Translations under genes and position numbers: made by a program
Assembly: GCF_041435055.1 (NCBI RefSeq)
Contig: NZ_CP108002.1
Span: forward strand, 372,001-436,000
Length of the DNA: 64,000 nt
DNA from: Streptomyces sp. NBC_00341
Lineage (GTDB): Bacteria > Actinomycetota > Actinomycetes > Streptomycetales > Streptomycetaceae
Direction: 5' to 3'
Notes under the pieces: model-generated
The model's database searches: none
What the model saw: the letters and a program-made list of their open reading frames with translations, nothing else
Told to the model about the DNA's origin: nothing
Shown: one piece after another, positions 42,438-52,683 of the stretch
Position numbering within the stretch: the stretch's first letter is position 1
Layout of the letters: every line of letters begins with the position of its first letter

Positions 42438-42866
42438 TCAGCGGGCGGAACCGGCGGCGGACAGGGCCGCCTCCGCGACACCGGCCGGGATCCGCTCATG
42501 GGCGACGAGTTGTCCGCCCGACGCGCGGACGGCCTCGGTGAGCGGCACCGCCCAGAGGTCCTCCCACACGATCAGTGCCGCGGAGCTGCCCGGTGGCACG
42601 CTCTCACCCAGCGTCCGGATGTCGTCTTCGTTCAGCATCCCGGTGACCTCGCCCTCGACCCGCTCGAACGAGACGAGGTCGTCGGGGTCGAGGTCGTCCA
42701 GCTCAACGGTCTCGATCGTGCCGTCGTCGTCCCGGTACACAAAGGTCAGGTCGATGATGCGGACCGCCTTCGACGCGACCGCGTCGGCCAGCGCCGGCGC
42801 GATGGCGCCGGTGAACCGGCTGCCGGGAAAGGCGACGACAAGGTACTCGACAGGTCCCACAGCCAC
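42438..42866 (-). CDS. DUF6325 family protein
   Basis: This 142-residue protein starts at GTG 42866 after GAGAGGAC. It begins VGPVEYLVVAFPGSRFTGAI, then ALADAVASKAVRIIDLTFVY and SSAALIVWEDLWAVPL, the DUF6325/DUF1269-like ferredoxin fold with an acidic middle (DDLDPDDLVSFERVEGE). Cytosolic. It heads a two-gene unit with the SHOCT protein and diverges from mutA by 221 bases. Confidence 0.75.
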   Translation of the reverse strand: MAVGPVEYLVVAFPGSRFTGAIAPALADAVASKAVRIIDLTFVYRDDDGTIETVELDDLDPDDLVSFERVEGEVTGMLNEDDIRTLGESVPPGSSAALIVWEDLWAVPLTEAVRASGGQLVAHERIPAGVAEAALSAAGSAR

Positions 42867-43087
42867 GGGGGTGTCCTCTCCGGGGGGATGGATTGCCAGC
42901 AGCATAACTTCGGTCATTTGCCGCCGCACTGCGACAAAACACCCACCGACCTCCAGGGCAAGGGCGCCGAACACTCCCGCCCCGCTTGTTACTCCACAGT
43001 ACGTAAGGGATCAAGTGCACCCGGGGAGGGCAAGGTCACAGCCGGTGCCTCTGCTCCGCCTCTAGAAACCTGCCCTAGCATCTGGGC

Positions 43088-44947
43088 ATGACGGTCCAGC
43101 CTGCTGACGGGCTTTCGTTGGCCGCCGAATTCCCTGACCCCGCCCATGAGCAGTGGCAGAGCCTCGTCGAGGGTGTGCTGCGCAAGTCGGGCAAGGACGT
43201 TTCGGGTTCGGCCGCCGAGGAAGCGCTGTCCACCACGGTGGAGGACGGGCTCATCACCCGCCCCCTCTACACCTCGCGCGACGACGCGCCCGATGCCGGT
43301 CTCCCGGGCTTCGCCCCCTTCACCCGCGGCGGCAAGCCGGCGGGGAGCACGGCGGGCGGCTGGGGTGTCCGGCAACGGCACACCATCCCCGATCCCGCCC
43401 GGCTCAACGAAGCCGTGCTCGCGGATCTGGAGAACGGAGTCACCTCGCTGTGGCTGACCGTGGGGGACGCCGGTGGCGGCGTGCCGGTCTCCGGTCTCGC
43501 CCGTGCGCTGGACGGCGTCCTTCTCGACCTGGCTCCGATCGTCCTGGACGCGGGCTCCGAACTCGACGCCGCCGCGACGGAGTTGCTGCGCCTCTACGCG
43601 GAGCGGGGGGTATCGCCGCAGTCGGCGCGCGGCAGCCTGGGCGCCGACCCACTGGGGCAGGCCGCCCGCTCCGGCGCGGCGCCGGAACAGGCGGCGGCGG
43701 TCAACTGGGCGCTTCGCTGCGCCCGTGAGTACCCCGGGCTGCGGGCGCTGACCGTCGATGCGATGCCCTACCACGAGGCCGGCGGCTCGGCCGCACAGGA
43801 GCTGGGCAGTTCACTGGCCACGGGGGTCGCCTACCTGCGGGCGCTGACCGAGGCGGGCCTCGGCGTCGAAGAGGCCTGCGCGCAGCTGGAGTTCCGGTAC
43901 GCGGCCACCGCCGACCAGTTCCTGACGATCGCCAAGATGCGGGCCGCGCGCCGACTGTGGGCGCGGGTCGCCGAGGTCTGCGGCGCCGCCCGGTCCGGGG
44001 CGCAGCGGCAGCACGCAGTGACGTCGCCGGTGATGATGACCCGGCGCGATCCGTGGGTGAACATGCTCCGCACCACGCTGGCCTGTCTCGGCGCGGGCGT
44101 CGGCGGGGCCGAAACGGTGACCGTGCTGCCGTTCGATCACGCGCTGGGCCTGCCGGACGCGTTCGCGCGGCGCATCGCCCGTAACACCTCGACGATCCTG
44201 GTGGAGGAGTCGCATCTGGCCCGGGTGATCGACCCGGCGGGCGGCTCCTGGTACGTGGAGCGGCTCACCGACGAGCTCGCGGAGTCCGCCTGGGCCTTCT
44301 TCCAGGAGATCGAGCGGGCGGGAGGGCAGGCGGCCGCGCTGGAGTCCGGAATGGTCTCGGAACGGCTCGCGGCGACCTGGGCGGCGCGCAAGAAGAACCT
44401 GGCGCGGCGCAAGGAACCCATCACCGGCGTCAGCGAGTTCCCGCAGCTCGCCGAGCGTGCGGTGGAGCGCGAGGCCCCGCCGTCCACAGAAGCCCGGGGC
44501 GGTCTTCCGGTGGTCCGCCGGGACGAGGCGTTCGAGGAGCTGCGGTCCCGCTCGGACGCACATCTGGCGGCGACCGGCCGACGGCCGAGGGTGTTCATCG
44601 CCGCGCTCGGCCCCGCGGCCGCGCACACCGCGCGGGCCTCGTTCGCCGCGAACCTCTTCCAGGCGGGCGGCATCGAGCCGGTCCATGAGCCGGTTCAGGT
44701 GGATGCCTCCTCGGTCGCCGCGGCCTTCGCGGCCGCCGGGACGGACGTGGCCTGTCTGTGTTCCAGCGACGCGCTCTACGCCGAACAGGCCGGCGAGGTC
44801 GCCGCGGCGCTCGTCTCGGCGGGTGCGCGGCGCGTGTACCTGGCGGGGCGGCCGGGCGACTACACCGGTGTCGACGAGTACGTCTTCGCCGGCTGCGATG
44901 TGGTGGCCGTGCTGTCCTCCGTTCTCGACCGTATGGGTGTGGCGTAA
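43088..44947 (+). CDS. mutA: Methylmalonyl-CoA mutase small subunit
   Basis: This 619-residue protein is the non-catalytic chain of the heterodimeric B12-dependent mutase. Its barrel domain is recognisable ([13 protein letters not shown] near residue 53; [20 protein letters not shown], then [18 protein letters not shown] near 300). The C-terminal flavodoxin-like domain has lost the cobalamin motif: where the large chain has DGHDRG this one has GPAAAHTA. No ribosome site precedes ATG 43088; a TAGCAT -10-like box ends six bases upstream, suggesting a leaderless message. Its stop overlaps the mutB start (TAATG). Confidence 0.93.
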   Translation: MTVQPADGLSLAAEFPDPAHEQWQSLVEGVLRKSGKDVSGSAAEEALSTTVEDGLITRPLYTSRDDAPDAGLPGFAPFTRGGKPAGSTAGGWGVRQRHTIPDPARLNEAVLADLENGVTSLWLTVGDAGGGVPVSGLARALDGVLLDLAPIVLDAGSELDAAATELLRLYAERGVSPQSARGSLGADPLGQAARSGAAPEQAAAVNWALRCAREYPGLRALTVDAMPYHEAGGSAAQELGSSLATGVAYLRALTEAGLGVEEACAQLEFRYAATADQFLTIAKMRAARRLWARVAEVCGAARSGAQRQHAVTSPVMMTRRDPWVNMLRTTLACLGAGVGGAETVTVLPFDHALGLPDAFARRIARNTSTILVEESHLARVIDPAGGSWYVERLTDELAESAWAFFQEIERAGGQAAALESGMVSERLAATWAARKKNLARRKEPITGVSEFPQLAERAVEREAPPSTEARGGLPVVRRDEAFEELRSRSDAHLAATGRRPRVFIAALGPAAAHTARASFAANLFQAGGIEPVHEPVQVDASSVAAAFAAAGTDVACLCSSDALYAEQAGEVAAALVSAGARRVYLAGRPGDYTGVDEYVFAGCDVVAVLSSVLDRMGVA

Positions 44948-47148
44948 TGCGGATCCCCGATTTCTCCGACATCGAGCTCGGCCCCGGCAGCGGCGCCGAG
45001 GTGACAGAGGACCAGTGGCGTACGGCGGTGAAGGAGTCCTCCGGGAGCTCCGACGGAGACCTCCGGTGGGAGACCCCGGAGGGTATCGCGGTCAAGCCGT
45101 TGTACACGGGCCAGGATTTGGAGGGGCTGGACTTCCTGGGTACGTATCCGGGTGTGGCGCCGTTTCTGCGTGGGCCGTATCCGACGATGTATGTGAATCA
45201 GCCCTGGACGATCCGGCAGTACGCGGGGTTCTCCACCGCTGAGGAGTCCAATGCCTTCTACCGCCGTAACCTGGCGGCGGGGCAGAAGGGGCTGTCGGTC
45301 GCGTTCGATCTGCCGACCCACCGGGGCTACGACAGCGACCATCCAAGGGTGACCGGCGATGTCGGCATGGCCGGTGTCGCGATCGACTCGATCTACGACA
45401 TGCGCCAGCTGTTCGAGGGCATCCCGCTGGACCGGATGTCGGTGTCGATGACGATGAACGGGGCGGTGCTCCCCGTCCTCGCCCTGTACATCGTGGCCGC
45501 CGAGGAACAGGGCGTACCGCCGGAGAAGCTGGCCGGGACCATTCAGAACGACATTCTGAAGGAGTTCATGGTCCGCAACACCTACATCTATCCGCCGAAG
45601 CCCTCGATGCGGATCATCTCCGACATCTTCTCGTACACGTCGCAGAGGATGCCGCGCTACAACTCGATCTCCATCTCCGGCTACCACATCCAGGAAGCCG
45701 GAGCCACGGCGGACCTGGAGCTGGCCTACACCCTGGCCGACGGGGTCGAATACCTGCGCGCCGGACGCGACACCGGCCTGGACGTGGACGCGTTCGCGCC
45801 CCGGCTGTCGTTCTTCTGGGCGATCGGCATGAACTTCTTCATGGAGATCGCGAAACTCCGGGCCGCCCGGCTGCTGTGGGCGAAGCTCGTGAAGCAGTTC
45901 GATCCACAGAACCCCAAGTCGCTTTCCCTGCGCACCCATTCGCAGACCTCGGGCTGGTCGCTGACCGCGCAGGACGTCTTCAACAACGTCACCCGCACCT
46001 GCGTGGAAGCGATGGCCGCGACCCAGGGCCACACCCAGTCGCTCCACACCAACGCCCTCGACGAGGCGCTCGCGCTGCCCACCGACTTCTCGGCCCGCAT
46101 CGCCCGCAACACCCAGCTGCTGCTCCAGCAGGAGTCCGGCACGGGCCGGGTCATCGACCCCTGGGGCGGCAGCGCGTACGTGGAGAAGCTGACCTACGAC
46201 CTGGCGCGGCGGGCCTGGCAGCACATCGAGGAGGTCGAGGCGGCGGGCGGCATGGCCAAGGCCATCGACGCCGGCATCCCCAAACTCCGCATCGAGGAGG
46301 CCGCCGCCCGCACCCAGGCCCGCATCGACTCCGGACGCCAGCCCGTCATCGGCGTCAACAAGTACCGCGTCGAGACCGACGAGAAGATCGACGTCCTCAA
46401 GGTCGACAACACCTCGGTCCGCACCCAGCAGATCGAAAAGCTCCGCCGACTGCGCGAAGAGCGGGACGAGACCGCCTGCCAGGACGCGCTGCGCGCACTG
46501 ACGGACGCGGCGGGCCGGGAGCCCGGCCCGGGGCTGGAGGGCAATCTGCTGGCGCTGGCCGTGGACGCGGCGCGGGCGATGGCGACCGTGGGCGAGATCT
46601 CGGACGCGCTGGAGAAGGTGTACGGGCGGCACTCGGGCCAGATCCGTACGATCTCGGGTGTGTACCGCAACGAGGCAGGGGAGTCACCGTCCGTGGACCG
46701 CACCCGCGCGCTGGTCGACGCGTTCGAGGAGGCCGAGGGACGCCGGCCGCGGATCCTGGTCGCCAAGATGGGCCAGGACGGACACGACCGCGGCCAGAAG
46801 GTGATCGCGACCGCCTTCGCCGACCTGGGCTTCGACGTGGACGTGGGCCCGCTGTTCCAGACGCCGGGCGAGGTCGCCCGGCAGGCGGTCGAGGCGGACG
46901 TGCACATCGTCGGCGTCTCCTCCCTGGCCGCCGGCCACCTCACCCTCGTACCCGCACTCCGCGAGGAACTCGCCGCCGAAGGTCGCGAGGACATCATGAT
47001 CGTGGTCGGCGGAGTCATCCCGCCGTCCGACATCGAGGCCCTGCACGAGGCAGGCGCCGCAGCCGTGTTCCCGCCGGGAACCGTAATCCCGGACGCGGCC
47101 CACGATCTGGTGACGCGGCTCGGCGCCTCACTCGGCCACGAGCTGTGA
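44947..47148 (+). CDS. mutB: Methylmalonyl-CoA mutase large subunit
   Basis: This 733-residue catalytic subunit interconverts succinyl-CoA and methylmalonyl-CoA using adenosylcobalamin, feeding propionate metabolism and polyketide extender supply. It has [20 protein letters not shown] near residue 78 (active-site Tyr), [20 protein letters not shown] near 115, [20 protein letters not shown] near 220 and [19 protein letters not shown] near 335. The cobalamin-binding motif is [18 protein letters not shown] near 605, whose His ligates cobalt. Start ATG 44947 overlaps the mutA stop. Confidence 0.96.
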   Translation: MRIPDFSDIELGPGSGAEVTEDQWRTAVKESSGSSDGDLRWETPEGIAVKPLYTGQDLEGLDFLGTYPGVAPFLRGPYPTMYVNQPWTIRQYAGFSTAEESNAFYRRNLAAGQKGLSVAFDLPTHRGYDSDHPRVTGDVGMAGVAIDSIYDMRQLFEGIPLDRMSVSMTMNGAVLPVLALYIVAAEEQGVPPEKLAGTIQNDILKEFMVRNTYIYPPKPSMRIISDIFSYTSQRMPRYNSISISGYHIQEAGATADLELAYTLADGVEYLRAGRDTGLDVDAFAPRLSFFWAIGMNFFMEIAKLRAARLLWAKLVKQFDPQNPKSLSLRTHSQTSGWSLTAQDVFNNVTRTCVEAMAATQGHTQSLHTNALDEALALPTDFSARIARNTQLLLQQESGTGRVIDPWGGSAYVEKLTYDLARRAWQHIEEVEAAGGMAKAIDAGIPKLRIEEAAARTQARIDSGRQPVIGVNKYRVETDEKIDVLKVDNTSVRTQQIEKLRRLREERDETACQDALRALTDAAGREPGPGLEGNLLALAVDAARAMATVGEISDALEKVYGRHSGQIRTISGVYRNEAGESPSVDRTRALVDAFEEAEGRRPRILVAKMGQDGHDRGQKVIATAFADLGFDVDVGPLFQTPGEVARQAVEADVHIVGVSSLAAGHLTLVPALREELAAEGREDIMIVVGGVIPPSDIEALHEAGAAAVFPPGTVIPDAAHDLVTRLGASLGHEL

Positions 47149-47160
47149 GCCGCTGAGCCC

Positions 47161-48144
47161 ATGGCCCCGAAGATCGATCTCGACAGCTACGCGAAGGGCG
47201 TACTCGACGGGAAGCGGGCGCACATCGCGCGCGCCATCACACTCGTCGAGTCCACCCGTGCCGACCACCGCGCACTGGCCCAGCAGTTGCTGCGCGAGCT
47301 CCTGCCGCACTCCGGCAGCGCCCGCCGCATCGGCATCAGCGGGGTGCCCGGAGTCGGCAAGTCCACGTTCATCGACGCCCTCGGCACGATGCTCACCGGC
47401 CTCGGGCACTGGGTCGCGGTGCTGGCCGTCGACCCGTCGTCCAGCCGTACCGGCGGCTCCATCCTCGGGGACAAGACCCGGATGGAGCGGCTCGCGGTGG
47501 ACCCGGCGGCTTTCGTACGCCCCTCCCCCACCGCCGGCACGCTGGGCGGGGTGGCCAAGGCGACCCGGGAGTCCATCGTGGTGATGGAGGCGGCGGGCTA
47601 CGACGTGGTGCTGGTGGAGACGGTGGGGGTCGGCCAGTCGGAGACGGCGGTCGCCAATATGGTCGACACGTTTCTGCTGCTGACCCTGGCCCGTACCGGC
47701 GACCAGCTCCAGGGCATCAAGAAGGGTGTGCTGGAGCTGGCCGACGCCATCGCGGTGAACAAGGCCGACGGACCGCACGAACGCGACGCCCGCTCCGCCG
47801 CACGTGAACTGGCGGGCGCCCTGCGGCTGATGCACCCTGCGGACGCGGCCTGGACACCGCCGGTACTGACGTGCAGCGCCCGCGAGGGAAGCGGCCTCGA
47901 CACCCTGTGGGAGCGGCTGGAACAGCACCGGACCCTGCTCGAATCGACCGGCCGGCTGGCGGCCAAACGGCGTGAGCAGCAGGTCGACTGGACCTGGACG
48001 ATGGTGCGCGACGAGCTGCTGGAGAGCCTGCGCAGCCACCCGGGAGTGCGGGCGCTCGCACCGGAACTCGAACTCAGGGTCCGGGAAGGCACCCTGCCCG
48101 CCACGCTGGCCGCCGAGCAGATCCTGGCGGCGTTCCGGGACTGA
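47161..48144 (+). CDS. meaB: Methylmalonyl-CoA mutase chaperone GTPase MeaB
   Basis: The 327-residue G3E-family GTPase gates delivery and protection of the mutase cofactor. It has P-loop [18 protein letters not shown] (residue ~60), [20 protein letters not shown] near 100, [10 protein letters not shown] near 155 and NKADG near 200. It starts 12 bases after mutB, completing a mutA-mutB-meaB operon. Confidence 0.95.
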   Translation: MAPKIDLDSYAKGVLDGKRAHIARAITLVESTRADHRALAQQLLRELLPHSGSARRIGISGVPGVGKSTFIDALGTMLTGLGHWVAVLAVDPSSSRTGGSILGDKTRMERLAVDPAAFVRPSPTAGTLGGVAKATRESIVVMEAAGYDVVLVETVGVGQSETAVANMVDTFLLLTLARTGDQLQGIKKGVLELADAIAVNKADGPHERDARSAARELAGALRLMHPADAAWTPPVLTCSAREGSGLDTLWERLEQHRTLLESTGRLAAKRREQQVDWTWTMVRDELLESLRSHPGVRALAPELELRVREGTLPATLAAEQILAAFRD

Positions 48145-48262
48145 GTGCTGTCCCGGGACGGCCGAATGCGGCCGGACGGGCGGAAATTGGGCTGCGGCGG
48201 GAGTCCGGGCCTCCCCATACTGGGCGGGCCCGAACTCCCGGACTCCGAAGGAACTCCCCCGC

Positions 48263-49324
48263 GTGCAGGCCGCTGTCACCATCACACCCGCCCAGATACC
48301 CGAACTGCTCCTGGGACTCGCCACCGTGCGGCCCGTGTTCCTGTGGGGAGCGCCGGGGATCGGCAAGTCGTCGCTCGTGCACCGGTTCGCGGAGTCGCTC
48401 GGACTGGAGTGCGTCAGCCTGCTCGGGACGCAGCTCGCCCCCGAGGACCTGATCGGCGTGCCGCAGATCCGCGACGGCCGCTCGGTGTTCTGCCCGCCGG
48501 AGGCCATCGCCCGCGACGAGCCCTACTGCCTCTTCCTGGACGAGCTCAACGCCGCCACCCCCGATGTCCAGAAGGCCTTCTACTCCCTCATCCTGGACCG
48601 CCGGATCGGCTCGTACGAGCTGCCCGCCGGCTCGATCGTCATCGGGGCCGGCAACCGGGCGACGGACAACGCCCTGGCCAGGCCCATCGCGTCCGCGCTG
48701 GTCAACCGGCTCACCCACGTCCATCTGCGGGCCTCGTCGCAGGACTGGCTGGTGTGGGCGGGCGAGAACGGCATCCACCCCTGGGTGACGGACTACCTGA
48801 TCGACCGGCCCGACCACCTGTGGTCGCAGCCGCCCAAGACCGAGGAGCCGTTCTCCACGCCGCGTTCCTGGCACATGCTCTCCGACGCCCTGCACTCCTT
48901 CGGCCCCGACATCGGTGAGGAGACGCTGAAGGTGATCGTGCACGGAACGCTGACACCGGCCCACGCCGTCTCCTTCTGCGGATACGCGAAGATCGTGCGC
49001 CACACCTTCGGTATCGAGGCAATCCTCAGGGGGGACGCCTCCTGGCCCACCCGGCTGGAGGACCGTGACCTCCTGTACTACCTCGCGGAGGCATTTCGCG
49101 GCCGGCTCGTGAAGGAGCTGCCGCGCCGGAAGGAGCACGTCTCCGCGTCGATGCGGCAGACGTCGTACCGCGCCAAGTCGCTGCTCGTGCAGCTTGCCGA
49201 GATTTCGGTCGAGGTCGCGCAGACCGTCATCGCGGACGACGCCGACGGGCTGCCCGTACTGCCCGCCTGGTTCCTCGTCGAGGCGGCGCGCGACATGCCC
49301 AGGCTGGTCGAGGCCCGGCGATGA
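48263..49324 (+). CDS. MoxR-type AAA ATPase
   Basis: This 353-residue ATPase has Walker A LWGAPGIGKSSLVHRF near residue 30, LLGTQLAPEDLIGVPQIRDG, Walker B CLFLDELNAATPDVQKAFYS near 90 and sensor 1 IVIGAGNRATDNALARP. Beyond the AAA module is a helical region (LRGDASWPTRLEDRDLLYYL). MoxR ATPases remodel or activate partner proteins, typically VWA-domain proteins. The next gene, overlapping its stop (ATGA), is exactly such a partner. GTG 48263 starts shortly after AAGGA. It follows meaB by 118 bases and is a separate unit. Confidence 0.85.
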   Translation: MQAAVTITPAQIPELLLGLATVRPVFLWGAPGIGKSSLVHRFAESLGLECVSLLGTQLAPEDLIGVPQIRDGRSVFCPPEAIARDEPYCLFLDELNAATPDVQKAFYSLILDRRIGSYELPAGSIVIGAGNRATDNALARPIASALVNRLTHVHLRASSQDWLVWAGENGIHPWVTDYLIDRPDHLWSQPPKTEEPFSTPRSWHMLSDALHSFGPDIGEETLKVIVHGTLTPAHAVSFCGYAKIVRHTFGIEAILRGDASWPTRLEDRDLLYYLAEAFRGRLVKELPRRKEHVSASMRQTSYRAKSLLVQLAEISVEVAQTVIADDADGLPVLPAWFLVEAARDMPRLVEARR

Positions 49325-51159
49325 AGGCATCGGCCCGCCGCGCGAACAGCAAAGGCGGCAAGGGCGGCAAGGGCAGTGCGTCCGACCCGGCCGCCGCGGC
49401 TTTCGCCGCCGGGCTCGCGCTGGTCACACGCAATCCCGCCTTCGCCGCCCTGAAGGCGTCCGTGTGCAGAGAGCCCGACTGCGGCCTCGCCCCGACGGGA
49501 GGGCTGGCCACCGTCACCTCCAACGGCACCATCCACGTCCACCCCGCCAAGCGGGCGGATCCGGCGGAATGGGCCTGGGCCCTGGCCCACTGCCTGCTGC
49601 ATCTGGGCTTCGGCCATGTCCCGGCCTCCGCGGAGGATCCGCGTGAGCAGCCCGACCGGTTCGACCTCGCGGCACGGTGCGCGGTCGTCAACCGCTTCCT
49701 GCTCACCCATCCGACGGGCAGGCCGCCCGTCGATCTGCCGACGGACAGTCCGGGCGGCGACGAGGAGCAGCTGGCCGCACGCTGGCGCCGCGACGGCATC
49801 CCCGCCGCCCACGAGCACTGCGGCACCGCGGGCGAGCGCGCGGACCAGATCCTCACCACCTGGCGCGCCTGGAACAACTCCGCCGTCCCGGACTGGGAGA
49901 CCGCATTCGCTCACGCCCTCACCCGCAGCGTCTCCGCCGCGATGGACCTGGCGGGCGGCCGTCTCGACCGCACGAGCGGGGAGCGCCTGCCGCAGCGCCC
50001 CTGGGACCGGGCCCTGAACTGGTTCGTCTCCTCGTACCCGCTGCTCGGCGGAATCGCCGCCGGGCTCACGGTCGTGGCCGACGCCGAACTGGCCCGCTCG
50101 CAGAGCATCGACATCGCCGCGGTCAGCTCGGTGGCGGGCGAGATCTACATCAACCCGCTGCGCACGTTCACGGACGAGGAATGGCGCTTCGTCCTCGCCC
50201 ACGAGATGCTGCACGCCGCGCTCCGCCACGGCGAACGCCGCGGTGGCCGCGACCCGTTGCTGTTCAACGTCGCCGCCGATTACGTCGTCAACGACTGGCT
50301 GGTCCGGATGCGCGTCGGTGACATGCCCGCCGGCCTCCTGTACGACCCGGAGCTGCGGGACCTGTCCGCAGAGGAGGTGTACGACCGCATCGCGGGCGAC
50401 CTGCGCCGGCGCCGCAGGCTCGCGACGCTGCGGGGCAAGGGCGCCGGTGACATCCTCGGCGACCCCCTGCCGCGCCCCGGAGCCCGTCCGTACACCGACC
50501 TGGACGACTTCTACCGGCGGGGCCTGGTCCAGGGCTTCGACCTGCACCAGTACGAGGAGCGCGGTCTGCTGCCCGCCGGGCTGATCGAGGAGATCCGGGC
50601 ACTGGCCCACCCGCCGGTGCCGTGGGACGCGAGACTGGCGCGCTGGTTCGACGAGTACGTTCCCCGGCCGGAGCCCGTACGGTCCTATGCCCGCCCGGGA
50701 CGGCGGCAGGCATCGACCCCTGACATCCCGAGGGCGGGCCGGTACTTTCCGCCGGAGGAGACGGCCCGCTGCACCTTCGGCGTCGTCCTCGACACCTCCG
50801 GCTCGATGAACAGCGGCCTGCTGGGCAAGGCTCTGGGCGCCATCGCCTCCTACGCCGAGGCACGTGACGTCCCCGCGGCGCGCGTGGTCTTCTGCGACGC
50901 GGCACCGTACGACGCCGGCTACCTGCCACCGGCCGAGATAGCCGGCCGGGTGCGGGTGCGCGGCCGCGGCGGGACCGAACTGCAGCCGGGAATCGACCTG
51001 TTGCACCGGGCGGACGACTTCCCGCCGACGGCCCCGCTGCTCGTGATCACCGACGGCCGGTGCGACACCTTGCGGATCCGGCGCGAACACGCCTTCCTGA
51101 TCCCGCAGGGGGCGTCCCTGCCGTTCACGGCACGCGGCCCGGTGTTCCGGCTGAGCTGA
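49321..51159 (+). CDS. Metallopeptidase-like/VWA protein (DUF2201 type), MoxR partner
   Basis: The 612-residue protein begins in a Lys/Gly-rich tail (SKGGKGGKGSASD). Around residue 90 is a helix AHCLLHLGFGH and near 300 a true zinc-peptidase helix, FVLAHEMLHAALRHGER (HExxH with third His). Residues ~480-610 form a VWA-like domain with the metal site DTSGSMNSG, then GRGGTELQPGIDLL and VITDGRCD. This is the DUF2201-plus-VWA-like layout. With the coupled MoxR ATPase it resembles chaperone-type pairs that mature or disassemble a target complex; here the partner may also cleave protein. The target is unknown. Confidence 0.75.
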   Translation: MKASARRANSKGGKGGKGSASDPAAAAFAAGLALVTRNPAFAALKASVCREPDCGLAPTGGLATVTSNGTIHVHPAKRADPAEWAWALAHCLLHLGFGHVPASAEDPREQPDRFDLAARCAVVNRFLLTHPTGRPPVDLPTDSPGGDEEQLAARWRRDGIPAAHEHCGTAGERADQILTTWRAWNNSAVPDWETAFAHALTRSVSAAMDLAGGRLDRTSGERLPQRPWDRALNWFVSSYPLLGGIAAGLTVVADAELARSQSIDIAAVSSVAGEIYINPLRTFTDEEWRFVLAHEMLHAALRHGERRGGRDPLLFNVAADYVVNDWLVRMRVGDMPAGLLYDPELRDLSAEEVYDRIAGDLRRRRRLATLRGKGAGDILGDPLPRPGARPYTDLDDFYRRGLVQGFDLHQYEERGLLPAGLIEEIRALAHPPVPWDARLARWFDEYVPRPEPVRSYARPGRRQASTPDIPRAGRYFPPEETARCTFGVVLDTSGSMNSGLLGKALGAIASYAEARDVPAARVVFCDAAPYDAGYLPPAEIAGRVRVRGRGGTELQPGIDLLHRADDFPPTAPLLVITDGRCDTLRIRREHAFLIPQGASLPFTARGPVFRLS

Positions 51160-51482
51160 GCGCGGGTCCGGACGGCGCCCGCCGACCCGAGCCGCCGACC
51201 CGAGCCGCCGACGCCGGACCGTGACCTCCGGGCGCGGGCCGTGCTACATTGCCATTGGTACGTGTGTACGCCTTGAAGTTCAGGCGCCGGTACCGCTTCA
51301 TTTCTCATCACGCTGACGCGCCCGTCCATTCCGGCCAGCGATCCGGCGTTACCGCATTTCATTCCTCAGTCCGGCACGGGCTGTCCCACCGGACTTTCCT
51401 GCCCGTCGCACGGGGCGTGACATCTCCGCCCCCGTTTCTGCCGGGCCCCTTCATTCGCATGTCCGCGAAAGGACCACCCCGC
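51160..51482 (+). promoter_or_regulatory. Long leader and promoter of the short rho gene
   Basis: The 323-base gap holds tandem copies of CCGCCGACCCGAG (from ~51180) and a possible promoter GTGACC (51221-51226), 18 bases, TACATT (51245-51250). The start codon is 230 bases further on, an unusually long leader. No stable terminator or known riboswitch was recognised in it. Such leaders on rho genes can serve autoregulation. Confidence 0.45.
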
Positions 51483-52625
51483 ATGACCACCACACTCGAA
51501 CACCCCGTGACCACCGAACCCGCCGCCCGCACGGCCGCGGCCGGTGTCCTCGACATCACCCAGCAGGGGCACGGCACCCTGCGTCCCGCCGACGGCCACG
51601 CCACCCCGCGCGACGTCCAGGTGCCGGCCGCGCTCATCCGCCGGCACGGCCTGCGCAAGGGCGACGCCGTCGAAGGGACCTGCGACCGGCCCCGTGCCCT
51701 GAGCACCGTCGTCCGCGTCAACGGCCTCCCCCCGCAGGCCCTTCGGGGCCGGCCGCACTTCCGTGACCTCACCCCGCTCCACCCCCGGCGGCGGCTGCGC
51801 CTGGAGACTTTCTCGGGCACCCCGTCGACGCGCGTCGTCGACCTCGTCGCCCCGGTCGGCAAGGGTCAGCGCGGGCTCATCGTGGCCCCGCCCAGGACCG
51901 GCAAGACGGTCCTGCTCCAGCAGATCGCGGCCTCGGTCGCCGAGAACCACCCCGAGTGCCACCTGATGGTGGTGCTGCTCGACGAGCGCCCGGAGGAGGT
52001 CACCGACATGCGGCGATCGGTACGGGGCGAGGTCTACGCCTCCACCTTCGACCGCCCCGCCAAGGAGCACATCGCGCTGGCCGAGCTCGCGCTCGAACGC
52101 GCCAAGCGACTGGTCGAGCAGGGCCGCGACGTCGTCATCCTGCTGGACTCCCTCACCCGGCTGTGCCGGGCCCACAACAACGCGGCCTCGGCCGGCGGCC
52201 GCACCCTCAGCGGCGGTGTCGACGCGGCGGCCCTGCTCGGACCCAAGCGCCTCTTCGGCGCCGCGCGGCTCACCGAGGAGGGCGGCTCCCTCACCATCCT
52301 GGCCACGGCCCTCGTGGACACCGGCTCACGCGCCGACGAGTACTTCTTCGAGGAGCTGAAGGGGACCGGCAACATGGAACTGCGGCTCGACCGCTCCCTG
52401 GCCGAGAAGCGCGTCCACCCGGCCGTGAACATCGCGGCCTCCGGAACCCGACGCGACGAACTCCTCGTACCGGCCGAGGAACTGACCGCCGTACGCGGTC
52501 TGCGGCGCGCCCTGCACTCCAGGGACGCGCAGACCTCGCTCGAAACGCTGCTGGACCGGCTCCGGCACACCCCGGACAACGCCGCCTTCCTCGAACTGAT
52601 CCGCAACACGGTGCCGGCCGCCTGA
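51483..52625 (+). CDS. rho: Short Rho-type transcription terminator
   Basis: The 380-residue protein is a Rho hexameric RNA helicase. Residues ~20-95 are the cold-shock-type RNA-binding fold (VLDITQQGHGTLRPADGH, then LIRRHGLRKGDAVEG). The motor has P-loop GQRGLIVAPPRTGKTVLLQQ near residue 137, LLDERPEEVTDMRRSVRGEV near 160 and DVVILLDSLTRLCRAHNNAA near 220. It lacks the N-terminal helix bundle and the long basic insertion of the usual actinobacterial Rho (about 600-700 residues), so it is a compact paralogue, not the main Rho. ATG 51483 is at the domain start. It follows the VWA gene but has its own leader. Confidence 0.85.
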   Translation: MTTTLEHPVTTEPAARTAAAGVLDITQQGHGTLRPADGHATPRDVQVPAALIRRHGLRKGDAVEGTCDRPRALSTVVRVNGLPPQALRGRPHFRDLTPLHPRRRLRLETFSGTPSTRVVDLVAPVGKGQRGLIVAPPRTGKTVLLQQIAASVAENHPECHLMVVLLDERPEEVTDMRRSVRGEVYASTFDRPAKEHIALAELALERAKRLVEQGRDVVILLDSLTRLCRAHNNAASAGGRTLSGGVDAAALLGPKRLFGAARLTEEGGSLTILATALVDTGSRADEYFFEELKGTGNMELRLDRSLAEKRVHPAVNIAASGTRRDELLVPAEELTAVRGLRRALHSRDAQTSLETLLDRLRHTPDNAAFLELIRNTVPAA

Positions 52626-52683
52626 GCAGCGGTCACACGTCCTACCATGTAGCGGCACTTACCAGCAGAGGGAGAGCAGCCAC

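Noticed and set aside
42867..43087. Cobalamin riboswitch before mutA
   Set aside because: No B12-box-like sequence and the mutA message appears leaderless.
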